A stretch of 5,189 nt of DNA from an uncultured Clostridia bacterium (GTDB lineage: Bacteria > Bacillota > Clostridia > Christensenellales > Pumilibacteraceae). The notes under the pieces were generated by a model. That model was not told the origin of the DNA and did no database searches. It saw only the letters and a list, made by a program, of their open reading frames with translations. Where the stretch lies: assembly GCA_934277845.1 (NCBI GenBank), contig CAKQVV010000129.1, forward strand, positions 1 to 5,189, in the 5' to 3' direction. The first letter of the stretch is position 1. Each line of letters opens with the position of its first letter. Shown here piece by piece: positions 1 to 5,189 of this stretch. The position numbers and the translations under genes were made by a program.

Positions 1-314
1 CTTTCAATACTCGTAGCGTAACATGTAGGCAATTTTTTGCCGTCGTAATCGTCCTCGTATTTAATACCGTATTTCGATAAAACAAGTCCCCAATGCGCCT
101 CGGAATTTTCGGGATACTTTGCAATAATATCCCTATACGCTTCTTCGGCATCGTCAAAACTTGCAAGACGTAATTTTTGCGCGGCATTGTATAAAAGAGT
201 AACTTCTTCGTTAGAAATCTCTTCCGTCTTAAACGCACCACAAGCGGGGCAAACCCACTTTCCGTCTTTATATATTAAATTTGCACCGCATATGTTACAA
301 ATATTTGCTGACAT
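1..314 (-). CDS. Zinc-ribbon/TPR-type protein, N-terminal part (cut by window start)
   Basis: Only the first 104 residues are visible; the frame runs off the window at base 1. The protein opens with a four-cysteine zinc ribbon (C6xxC9 and C22xxC25, as CNICG and CPACG). A helical TPR-like stretch follows, including LLYNAAQKLRLASFDDAEEAY and a segment near residues 74-98 with WGLVLSKYGI and KKLPTC. From memory, this ribbon plus helical plus 'WGL..xKYGI' pattern is typical of Clostridial zinc-ribbon/TPR proteins, many of which end in a TIR (Toll/interleukin-1 receptor) domain. That C-terminus lies outside the window, so TIR is an inference. The ATG at 314 is chosen because GGAG (321-324) sits 6 bases upstream. 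The gene starts 27 bases after the preceding stop, with no terminator between, so it is probably the next operon gene. Its likely role is a cytoplasmic sensor or adaptor. The ribbon is certain; the family is fairly sure; the function is unknown. Confidence 0.8.
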   Translation of the reverse strand, partial: MSANICNICGANLIYKDGKWVCPACGAFKTEEISNEEVTLLYNAAQKLRLASFDDAEEAYRDIIAKYPENSEAHWGLVLSKYGIKYEDDYDGKKLPTCYATSIE

Positions 315-341
315 AACCTTCTCCGCAAAAAACTTAGTATT

Positions 342-1115
342 TTATTCCGCCTTTTCCTTGATTATCGTTTTATATATAGCAGACATCTCCAACAACTCTT
401 TTGTTGGAACAAGTTTTGTAATAGATTTTATATCCCCAATCTGCAACTCAAAATGATCGTTTACTTGTTTGTTTGAAATATAAAGCCTATATTCTTGCTG
501 ATATTCAAATCTATTTTTTCTCTTAACAAACGGAATGTCGTCAATTGTATTATAACAATAATAACCTTCGATTGTATTATTATTGTGATACTGCACAGAC
601 CTTAACTCATACTTGAGGTCTAACCCTTCTAAGGCTTGACAAATTCTTTTTTCAAATTCAAGAGTGTCTAAAATTACTAAGGCATAGTCGCCCAACAAAG
701 GTAATTTAGATTTTTGAACATCATTGAAGCAAAGTTCACCATTTATTTCGTGGGCATCCATATCCACTTTGATATCACGCAAATTTCTCACATCCATATT
801 GTACAGGCAAAAAATAGGAGATTTCATAATTCCAAAATCAAGTTTTCCCTTTTTTGCCACACCTCTAGCCACTACATCCTTAGTCTTAATATCCCTTAGT
901 TCAAAATCTATGTTATCCATTACAAACATGCCCTCTTGATTATCTGGCACACCAGAACCATCGTCTTCCAAAGATGCATAATATTTTAGATTTTTCATAT
1001 ATATGCAACCATCTTGAAGAGACTTTAGATTCTTTTTGTTTCCAAACTTTATCAAAAGCCTGTTTTTAGAAATTATTCTTTTAAACTCTTCTTGCAAATC
1101 ATTTGTTGTTTCCAT
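342..1115 (-). CDS. DUF2971-like hypothetical protein, probable accessory cargo gene
   Basis: A 257-residue protein with no signal peptide or membrane segment. The segment LIKFGNKKNLKSLQDGCIYM, then NLKYY and an acidic stretch, followed by PIFCLYNM, a central LGDYALVILDTLEFEKRI, VQYHN, and near the C-terminus FEYQQEYRLYI, follows the order of conserved blocks I associate with DUF2971 proteins. Those blocks are an opening 'lesLldGeiy', a 'iaCfs'-like strand, a V-x-Y strand, and a final 'yE.EyRl' motif. The biochemical activity of that group is not known to me. The ATG at 1115 is preferred over an upstream TTG at 1175, which would overlap the previous gene by 47 bases and has no ribosome binding site. 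Even so, the chosen start has only a weak GGGTG before it. The stop of the previous gene is 13 bases upstream. Base composition is much more AT-rich and CpG-poor than both neighbours, suggesting separate acquisition. Gene call firm; family moderate. Confidence 0.82.
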   Translation of the reverse strand: METTNDLQEEFKRIISKNRLLIKFGNKKNLKSLQDGCIYMKNLKYYASLEDDGSGVPDNQEGMFVMDNIDFELRDIKTKDVVARGVAKKGKLDFGIMKSPIFCLYNMDVRNLRDIKVDMDAHEINGELCFNDVQKSKLPLLGDYALVILDTLEFEKRICQALEGLDLKYELRSVQYHNNNTIEGYYCYNTIDDIPFVKRKNRFEYQQEYRLYISNKQVNDHFELQIGDIKSITKLVPTKELLEMSAIYKTIIKEKAE

Positions 1116-1128
1116 TTTTACACCCAAA

Positions 1129-1710
1129 TTAAATAATCCTATTTTTTTCGGCGTTGATTTCGGCGGAAATGTCAATATCGCTCGATACGGGCGCAGAACC
1201 CGTAAGTTTTGCTCTTGCCGCGTCTATCATCGGACGGACGGCATCCATTTCGGATTGACTTCTTGCCTTGTTTGCAGGGTTAGAAGTACGCATTGCCCCC
1301 GCCATAGCCTTTTGCGAAATCTTGATAGAGCGCATATATTTCGCGACTTTCGCATTCGCTTTCTGAATTTTACGAATATCAGGCAGATGAGTTTTGTTAC
1401 TCGCCATAGCATCGAGCGCATTCATAGCCGTCGCCATACTTACAGCAATAGAATTGGAAACGTTTATAATATCGAAGTTAGCTTTTGTCTGCATTAAACT
1501 CGAAATAACGTCGTTAAGTTCAATCAAAGCGTTGCAAGCGACTTCATACGTTCCCGTATCACCGTTAATTTCCGCTTCGGCGGCAATACGAGCATATTCT
1601 TCGCGTTTCGTCTGCAAAGTTTTAATCTGGTCGTTGAACACTTCGAGTTGTTCGTCGCGAGCCATTTGCGCCATTATTTCCTTTTCTTGTTTCGTTTTGA
1701 AAAATGCCAT
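1129..1710 (-). CDS. Small helical protein with ESCRT-III/Snf7-like layout
   Basis: A 193-residue, almost entirely helical protein without cysteines of note, signal peptide or membrane segment. Residues about 1-47 are basic and charged (KTKQEKEIMAQMARDEQLEV onward). A helix over about 53-105 carries regular small and hydrophobic residues (SNSIAVSMATAMNALDAMAS). After LPDIRKI comes a third helix to about 140, a break at NPANKA, a helix at 152-169 (EMDAVRPMIDAARAKL), a Ser/Asp linker, and a short C-terminal IDISAEINAEKNRII. This order (basic hairpin, a long Ala/Met-rich helix resembling the 'inksMa.v.k.m' region of CHMP1 proteins, then a detached C-terminal helix) is the gross plan of ESCRT-III proteins, which polymerise on membranes. 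That assignment is inference from layout, not a proven match. The ATG follows a strong GGGGAGGA at 1719-1726 by 8 bases and lies 1 base after the upstream stop, so translation is likely coupled. Alternative: a generic coiled-coil protein. Confidence 0.85.
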   Translation of the reverse strand: MAFFKTKQEKEIMAQMARDEQLEVFNDQIKTLQTKREEYARIAAEAEINGDTGTYEVACNALIELNDVISSLMQTKANFDIINVSNSIAVSMATAMNALDAMASNKTHLPDIRKIQKANAKVAKYMRSIKISQKAMAGAMRTSNPANKARSQSEMDAVRPMIDAARAKLTGSAPVSSDIDISAEINAEKNRII

Positions 1711-1711
1711 T

Positions 1712-2722
1712 TTATTTATCCTCCCCTACTTTTTTCGTCGAGGTCGTTTTACCTCTTTCAAGTTCGTCAAGGTTTTCGCCGTTAAATTCTCTTTCGCGTT
1801 TCTTACGCATAAGTTCTTCTTTATACGCAAGCGCACTATCGGTTACACTCGTTTGTTTCGTATCCAAGCCGAACACCTTTTCGTCCATACTCTTAACTTT
1901 TTCGGATATAGCCTTAATGTCTTTATCCATAACTTTAAGAATAGCGATTGCCTTATCCGGTTCGTTGACAACGGCTTTGAGTTTGCCTATATTAAGCAAA
2001 ACTTTCGCCTTGGACGCCTCTTCCACACTGAACTGACTCGCCGTTAAAATTTCGCTCGCATTGGCGTAAATTATATCGAGAATATTGAAGCATGCGGAGT
2101 AGTTGCTACGCCTTACGTTGAGCATATCGAGTTTACTCTTCAATGCCGATATCTTGCGGTATAAGTCGTTTATCAAGCGTTCGTTGTCTTCATTGAGCAT
2201 TTTTTCGTCGAGTTCGGAAAGGTCGGTTTCAAGACCTTTGATTTCCTTTTCAAGACGTTTTTCCTGTTGCTCGAAAGTCGTCTTTATTTCTTTCAATTCG
2301 TCAAGACGAGCATACAATCTACGCTTCGACCAAGAAAGTTTTTTCGCCTTGATTTCTTCTTCGTCGATATAATCGATTTCGCCGTCGGCGATTGCTTTGA
2401 ACGAATCGAGATAATACAATAAATCGTCAGCCGCCTCGACAAGACGGTTGCTATAATCCTGTTCGAGAGCCTTTTTTACGTTTGCAAGGCACGAGCCGAT
2501 TTTGTCGCTCGCTATAGTCAAATCTTCGTCGCCCGTGAAGATAATTCCGCCAAGACCGTCCGCAGCGTTAGCCAAAGAGTCGTAAACTTCCTTAACGGTA
2601 TCCTTGTCGAGATTTTTACCGTACTTGCCCTTTTCAATTCTATACAGGAACGCTTTCATTTCCTGCATAAGTTCGTCTTTTACCTGATTATTGTTTTTTA
2701 CCGAAGGCGTGTATTTTTTCAT
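1712..2722 (-). CDS. Coiled-coil protein, putative partner of the SPFH protein
   Basis: A 336-residue, highly charged and predominantly helical cytoplasmic-type protein; I do not recognise a named family. Residues 14-110 form several helices, including a glycine-rich turn (ADGLGGIIFTGDED, 54-67). A strong coiled coil spans about 134-205, starting in SKRRLYARLDELKEIKTTFE and followed by heptad-like Leu/Ile spacing. Residues 206-290 are further helices with VNEPDKAIAILKVMDKDIKA, and the tail from 300 is basic and probably disordered. The long central hairpin-capable coil followed by shorter helices is compatible with PspA/ESCRT-III-like assembly, but there is no diagnostic motif. The start at 2722 is supported by AAGGGG (2730-2735), 7 bases upstream, and by a stop of the SPFH gene only 13 bases away. 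It overlaps nothing, and its stop is one base before the next gene. Adjacency suggests a direct partner of both neighbours. Function unknown. Confidence 0.9.
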   Translation of the reverse strand: MKKYTPSVKNNNQVKDELMQEMKAFLYRIEKGKYGKNLDKDTVKEVYDSLANAADGLGGIIFTGDEDLTIASDKIGSCLANVKKALEQDYSNRLVEAADDLLYYLDSFKAIADGEIDYIDEEEIKAKKLSWSKRRLYARLDELKEIKTTFEQQEKRLEKEIKGLETDLSELDEKMLNEDNERLINDLYRKISALKSKLDMLNVRRSNYSACFNILDIIYANASEILTASQFSVEEASKAKVLLNIGKLKAVVNEPDKAIAILKVMDKDIKAISEKVKSMDEKVFGLDTKQTSVTDSALAYKEELMRKKREREFNGENLDELERGKTTSTKKVGEDK

Positions 2723-2735
2723 AATCGTTCCCCTT

Positions 2736-4223
2736 TTAATCCTTAGTGTATAATCCGTTTTCTTTATAGAATTTCAGTGCGGAAAGTAAGTATTCTTTCT
2801 GCGTTACGTTCTCTTTCCCGAAAAGTTCGTCGAGTTTCGCCATGTTTTCGTCGGATTTATGCCTTATGCGATTAAGCGTAGTCCAAATCCCGGAAGCGCG
2901 CCACGCGTCCTCGGCGCTCAATCCCGCTTGCATAAACCTCACTACCGGCAACGACTCGACGATAAGCGGTTCGCCGCCAGCGTTCTCTTTATATACGCGC
3001 GGCGCAAAAGCCGTAAACGAACCGTCGTCGTTACGCTTTTTGAGCAAATAACGATTGCCTATTCTCGCGCGTTCGACTATATCGAGGTACTCGTCGTATT
3101 TTATAAGGAACTTTTTGTCCTCGTGCATAAGGCCGAATTTACGGATAAGATTATCCTCAACGTTGGAATAAATCATTGCCGCCGCGGGAACGTAATCGTC
3201 GTCGTTTTTTGCGTTTAAGATAATACTTTCCGCCGTAAGCGCCAAATTGCCGACTTCCGCTTCGCGCGCGCCGTCGCGCAGCGGCAGCATTTCCTGAATT
3301 CTCTCGTCGAGTTCTGACGACAGACTCTTGCCGAATTCGTCGAGTTGTTCGTTTATGTATTGCATTACCGTCGAAACGGTCGCTCGGCGATTGTTTTCAA
3401 TCTGCTCGATGATCTTTCTTTCGCTCGCGTCTTTACTGCGCGCTTCTGCCGCCGCAATTTCTTCGGACATTTTCTTTAAGATTTCCGTCTGAAACTTTTC
3501 TATATCTTCGCGAAGTTTAACCGTTTCACAGTCATCGTCCGAATTATCCTCGTCATCGTTTTCGGTCGTTTCGTTTATTCTGTCGCGAATAAGTTCAAGG
3601 TCTTCTTCGTTGACGTGAACGCCCGCTACGGTAAGATTGGCGATTTTTATACCCATATCGGCAAGTTTGCTTTCTTTTGAAAGTTTTTCAAACAAATCTT
3701 CACGGATTTTGCCGACGAGCGAACTTATCTCGAACACCGAAACGTCGGTATTGGCAAAACACGCGCCGACGAGTTCGACGCCTATCGTTTTTATAAGCGA
3801 CAGAACTTTTTCTTTAACGTCGTCCACGGTTATTTCGCCGCTACCCGAAAACGCGCCCATAAGTTTAGTGAAATCGGTAATTTTAATCTGAAATGCTCCG
3901 TTCGCGCCTACGCGGTAGGCTTCTTTCAGCCTTTCGTTGTTTACCTGAATATTGCCGAATCCCCACGGCATTTCGGGTATCGCAGTAACGTGAATAAACG
4001 CGATTTTCATCGTATGACAGAGAAAATTCTTTCCGTATTCTTTAAAAATTACTTTACCTACGCAAGGTTCGACTCTGAAACTTATTTTTTCGTTATCAAA
4101 AACGACGGCGATATATTGGTTCGGTACGGAAATTTTCATACCCTTATCGAGTATGAAACTATCCGTGTATTGAACAATTACGCCGTCGCCTGTGTTTGTA
4201 GGCTTATATATTACTTCCCTCAT
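2736..4223 (-). CDS. SPFH/Band-7 domain protein (virion-core-like/YdjI-type)
   Basis: A 495-residue protein. Residues about 18-215 look like an SPFH (stomatin/prohibitin/flotillin/HflK-C) domain of the bacterial YdjI or 'virion core protein-like' type. They contain SVPNQYIAVVFDNEKI (32-47), the diagnostic MPWGFGNIQV (85-94), YRVGANGAFQIKITDF (103-118), FSGSGEITVDDVKEKV (125-140), and GIKIANLTVAGVHVNEEDLE (191-210), which matches the usual end of the domain. An acidic linker (about 218-232) leads to a coiled coil (about 235-315). The C-terminal 150 residues, including VVRFMQAGLSAEDAWRASG (427-445), are unrecognised. No hydrophobic N-terminal anchor is visible, so membrane contact would be peripheral or through partners. 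SPFH proteins oligomerise as membrane-linked scaffolds; in B. subtilis the relative YdjI functions with PspA. The start overlaps the regulator's stop by 4 bases (ATGA), indicating translational coupling. SPFH call fairly sure; role inferred. Confidence 0.9.
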   Translation of the reverse strand: MREVIYKPTNTGDGVIVQYTDSFILDKGMKISVPNQYIAVVFDNEKISFRVEPCVGKVIFKEYGKNFLCHTMKIAFIHVTAIPEMPWGFGNIQVNNERLKEAYRVGANGAFQIKITDFTKLMGAFSGSGEITVDDVKEKVLSLIKTIGVELVGACFANTDVSVFEISSLVGKIREDLFEKLSKESKLADMGIKIANLTVAGVHVNEEDLELIRDRINETTENDDEDNSDDDCETVKLREDIEKFQTEILKKMSEEIAAAEARSKDASERKIIEQIENNRRATVSTVMQYINEQLDEFGKSLSSELDERIQEMLPLRDGAREAEVGNLALTAESIILNAKNDDDYVPAAAMIYSNVEDNLIRKFGLMHEDKKFLIKYDEYLDIVERARIGNRYLLKKRNDDGSFTAFAPRVYKENAGGEPLIVESLPVVRFMQAGLSAEDAWRASGIWTTLNRIRHKSDENMAKLDELFGKENVTQKEYLLSALKFYKENGLYTKD

Positions 4224-4582
4224 TTCCCCTCATTCTCCTTATTTCTGATTATTTCGCAAAGCCTGTCAAGCGTTTCTTCGTCTATATCGCCTTTGCTTAG
4301 CTTGTAAATCAATTTCTTTTTCTTATCCGCCATCTCGGTAAGATTGATTTTAACTTGCGCCGCAGACTTTTCTATCGAGTCTTTAATCTTTTTCTTATCT
4401 TTATCGGAAAAATTATAATTTGTAAATAACAACTCTTCCATATTCGCGGGAATATTTCGTTTCCCCGTTTCGATTGCCGACAAGTACGTCGCGCTCATAC
4501 CTATTTTCGCAGCCATATTGCGCATACTGTCGCCTGTGTTTATTCTGATGATTCGCATCACCTTTCCGAATTCTGTAAGCAT
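4220..4582 (-). CDS. XRE-family helix-turn-helix transcriptional regulator
   Basis: A 120-residue protein. Residues about 3-60 form a Cro/C1-type helix-turn-helix. MLTEFGKVMRIIRINTGDSM is the first helix, NMAAKIGMSATYLSAIETGK (23-42) is the helix-turn-helix proper with the typical 'sxxyLSaIEtGkR', and RNIPANMEELLFTNYNFSD closes the domain. Residues 62-120 are a charged helical tail, probably for dimerisation. This 'LTEFGKxxRxxRxxxG' N-terminus is common in regulators of small accessory operons. The ATG at 4582 follows GGAGG (4590-4594) with a 7-base spacer and lies about 30 bases below a consensus promoter. The inverted repeat over the -35 box makes autorepression the simplest model. Its TGA shares bases with the ATG of the SPFH gene, so regulator and module are made together. 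Alternative: an activator of an unseen target. Confidence 0.95.
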   Translation of the reverse strand: MLTEFGKVMRIIRINTGDSMRNMAAKIGMSATYLSAIETGKRNIPANMEELLFTNYNFSDKDKKKIKDSIEKSAAQVKINLTEMADKKKKLIYKLSKGDIDEETLDRLCEIIRNKENEGK

Positions 4583-4589
4583 TTATCTA

Positions 4590-4594
4590 CCTCC
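4590..4594 (-). promoter_or_regulatory. Ribosome binding site of the XRE gene
   Basis: On the minus strand GGAGG lies 7 bases before the ATG at 4582, a full match to the anti-Shine-Dalgarno core. It fixes the start of the first operon gene, and the resulting leader is only about 20-25 bases long. Confidence 0.9.
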
Positions 4595-4612
4595 GGCCTG
4601 ATTACGTTACCG

Positions 4613-4641
4613 ATTATATCACAAAAATTTTATTTTGTCAA
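4613..4641 (-). promoter_or_regulatory. Consensus vegetative promoter of the six-gene operon
   Basis: On the minus strand TTGACA (4641-4636) and TATAAT (4618-4613) are separated by exactly 17 bases (4635-4619). A TG one base upstream of TATAAT gives an extended -10 (TGATATAAT). Both boxes match the bacterial consensus perfectly, so the unrepressed promoter should be very strong. Transcription would begin around 4605, a little over 20 bases before the XRE start codon. A promoter this strong overlapped by an operator suggests the operon is normally held off and switched on by derepression; that is inference. Confidence 0.93.
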
Positions 4642-4675
4642 CAATATTGTATACGTTGAACATAATTTTGTTGAC
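4637..4675. promoter_or_regulatory. Inverted-repeat operator candidate over the -35 box
   Basis: Two 14-base arms (4637-4650, GTCAACAATATTGT, and 4662-4675) are inverted copies matching at 12 of 14 positions, including eight consecutive bases GTCAACAA. The 11-base centre carries a further half-site-like GTTGAAC (4655-4661) and shares the palindrome GTATAC (4649-4654). One arm covers five of the six bases of the -35 box, so a protein bound here would block RNA polymerase. The natural candidate binder is the XRE regulator encoded just downstream. Two arms plus a central half-site could allow cooperative binding of more than one dimer. Confidence 0.75.
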
Positions 4676-4682
4676 GATTTTC

Positions 4683-4699
4683 TCCACAGTTTTTGTGGA
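4683..4699. repeat. Short perfect hairpin/inverted repeat
   Basis: TCCACA (4683-4688) and TGTGGA (4694-4699) are perfect inverted arms around a 5-base GTTTT loop, 8 bases upstream (minus strand sense) of the large inverted repeat. It may be a second protein-binding site or a minor structure. The plus-strand arm resembles a DnaA box with one mismatch, which alone is not enough to call one. Confidence 0.45.
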
Positions 4700-4759
4700 C
4701 AGTTTGTAACATAAAAATCATCCGTTTATATCCTTTTATACCCAATTTGCAATCATGGC

Positions 4760-4777
4760 GTGTGCTTGTTGCTACAC
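4760..4777. repeat. Small imperfect hairpin in the intergenic region
   Basis: GTGTGC (4760-4765) can pair with GC-ACAC (4771-4777) with one bulged base around a 5-base loop. It lies between the terminator-like hairpin and the promoter. No clear role; it may be chance. The rest of 4700-4813 is AT-rich and shows no gene, RNA gene or promoter that I can support. Confidence 0.2.
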
Positions 4778-4813
4778 AATTTTACAAAAGAATCTCGTTA
4801 AATATTAAAAGAA

Positions 4814-4845
4814 TTAAGGCGCACGGTATTACCCGCATGCCTTAA
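4814..4845 (-). terminator. Terminator-like hairpin after the upstream gene
   Basis: TTAAGGC (4814-4820) and GCCTTAA (4839-4845) form a perfect 7-bp outer stem. An internal loop and a short CGG/CCG inner stem lie inside it. It begins 3 bases after the TAG of the gene ending at 4849. On the minus strand the stem is followed by TTCTTTTAATATTT, which is T-rich but interrupted. Position and structure suit an intrinsic terminator separating the upstream gene from the operon promoter; the broken T-tract and internal loop make efficiency uncertain. Confidence 0.6.
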
Positions 4846-4848
4846 CAC

Positions 4849-5189
4849 CTAAATCATAACTCTTACGGTCAGGTCCTTCCACTGGTTTTGTCTGAGCATT
4901 TCGCCACGATTATTCCGAAAATCTTTCGCCACGTCGTAATCGATTGTAAATTCTACAACTTCTTTGTAGTCTTCGTCGCCCGCGTCATCACGCTTCGGAT
5001 ATAAATTAAGATACCACTTAAAAACAAGCGAAGTGTTCGGCACGATTTTTTTAATCATTGTATTCACCAAAGCAGAATGCCGTATCGGTTTCGTAAAATC
5101 CAGGTCTTCCACCGCCATAGAACGAAAAACGTCAATTGAAACAAGCGGCGTAGTTTTTCGCTCCTCTTCAAGCACCACTCGTTTTATAT
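4849..5189 (-). CDS. C-terminal end of an unidentified protein (cut by window end)
   Basis: The frame is open from the window edge to a TAG at 4849-4851, giving 112 visible residues. The internal GTG at 5178 has no need to be the start, because the codons before it (Ile-Lys-Arg) continue the frame. The fragment contains SALVNTMIKKIVPNTSLVFK (about 44-63), an acidic loop KRDDAGDEDYKEVV, and ends in KDLTVRVMI. The 'aLVxxmIkkI...lvFkw' pattern is faintly like the C-terminal region of large serine recombinases in Bacillota ('lVekIiv...i.f.f'), which would fit the edge of a mobile element. This is only a weak resemblance, and I cannot name the product. Its separation by a hairpin and an independent promoter suggests it is not part of the downstream operon. 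Confidence 0.7.
   Translation of the reverse strand, partial: IKRVVLEEERKTTPLVSIDVFRSMAVEDLDFTKPIRHSALVNTMIKKIVPNTSLVFKWYLNLYPKRDDAGDEDYKEVVEFTIDYDVAKDFRNNRGEMLRQNQWKDLTVRVMI

Noticed and set aside
1116..1175. Upstream TTG start for the DUF2971-like gene, adding 20 residues
   Set aside because: It would overlap the end of the preceding gene by 47 bases, has no ribosome binding site, and the added residues look unlike the start of a conserved protein. The ATG at 1115 fits the operon spacing.
1036..1497. Plus-strand open frame of 153 codons
   Set aside because: Antisense to two genes across their junction; Cys/Arg/His-rich composition without any recognisable domain.
1394..2047. Plus-strand open frame of 217 codons
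   Set aside because: It lies antisense to two well-supported genes that have strong ribosome binding sites; its translation is Ser/Phe/Leu-rich low-quality sequence typical of a shadow frame, and it spans the junction between them.
2859..3218. Plus-strand open frame of 119 codons inside the SPFH gene
   Set aside because: Antisense shadow produced by frequent TCG/CGA codons in the real gene; no convincing start context or domain.
4680..4699. DnaA-box-like TTCTCCACA plus an inverted partner, suggesting an origin of replication
   Set aside because: One mismatch in the first and two in the second, with no cluster of boxes and no replication gene in view; better described as a simple hairpin.
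4583..4848. Possible tRNA, small RNA or riboswitch in the intergenic region
   Set aside because: No cloverleaf, no conserved riboswitch core and a predicted leader of only about 20 bases; only the promoter, repeats and hairpins described are supported.
1..5189. CRISPR array or insertion sequence
   Set aside because: No regularly spaced direct repeats, and no transposase or terminal inverted repeats visible in the window.

Overview
The window looks like Bacillota (Clostridia-type) DNA of moderate GC content. The evidence is a strong GGAGG-type ribosome binding site, a near-perfect vegetative (sigma-A-type) promoter, lysine- and glutamate-rich proteins, and a zinc-ribbon/TPR protein family I know mainly from gut Clostridia. 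All supportable genes are on the minus strand, so the window reads from high to low coordinates. The large plus-strand open frames are antisense shadows.

Layout in transcription order. (1) 5189-4849: the C-terminal end of an unidentified protein, cut by the window edge and followed by a terminator-like hairpin at 4845-4814. (2) 4848-4583: a 266-base intergenic region with a consensus promoter (TTGACA, 17 bases, extended -10 TGATATAAT) and a 39-base inverted repeat overlapping the -35 box. (3) 4582-1: a tightly packed operon of six genes. They encode an XRE-type helix-turn-helix regulator, a 495-residue SPFH/Band-7-like protein, a 336-residue coiled-coil protein, a 193-residue helical protein with the gross layout of ESCRT-III/Snf7 proteins, a DUF2971-like protein, and a zinc-ribbon/TPR protein cut by the window start. 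Gene junctions are a 4-base overlap (ATGA), 13, 1, 13 and 27 bases. I see no internal terminator.

The SPFH gene followed by helical, PspA/ESCRT-III-like genes recalls the Bacillus subtilis pspA-ydjGHI arrangement, where the SPFH protein YdjI works with the ESCRT-III-superfamily protein PspA at the membrane. My inference is that genes 2-4 form a membrane-associated scaffold or remodelling module under a self-regulating XRE switch. The DUF2971-like and zinc-ribbon/TPR genes would be accessory or effector components; relatives of the latter often carry a C-terminal TIR domain. The DUF2971-like gene is strikingly AT-rich and CpG-poor compared with its neighbours, as expected of a separately acquired cargo gene. 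A stress-response or anti-phage role is plausible but not shown by the sequence.
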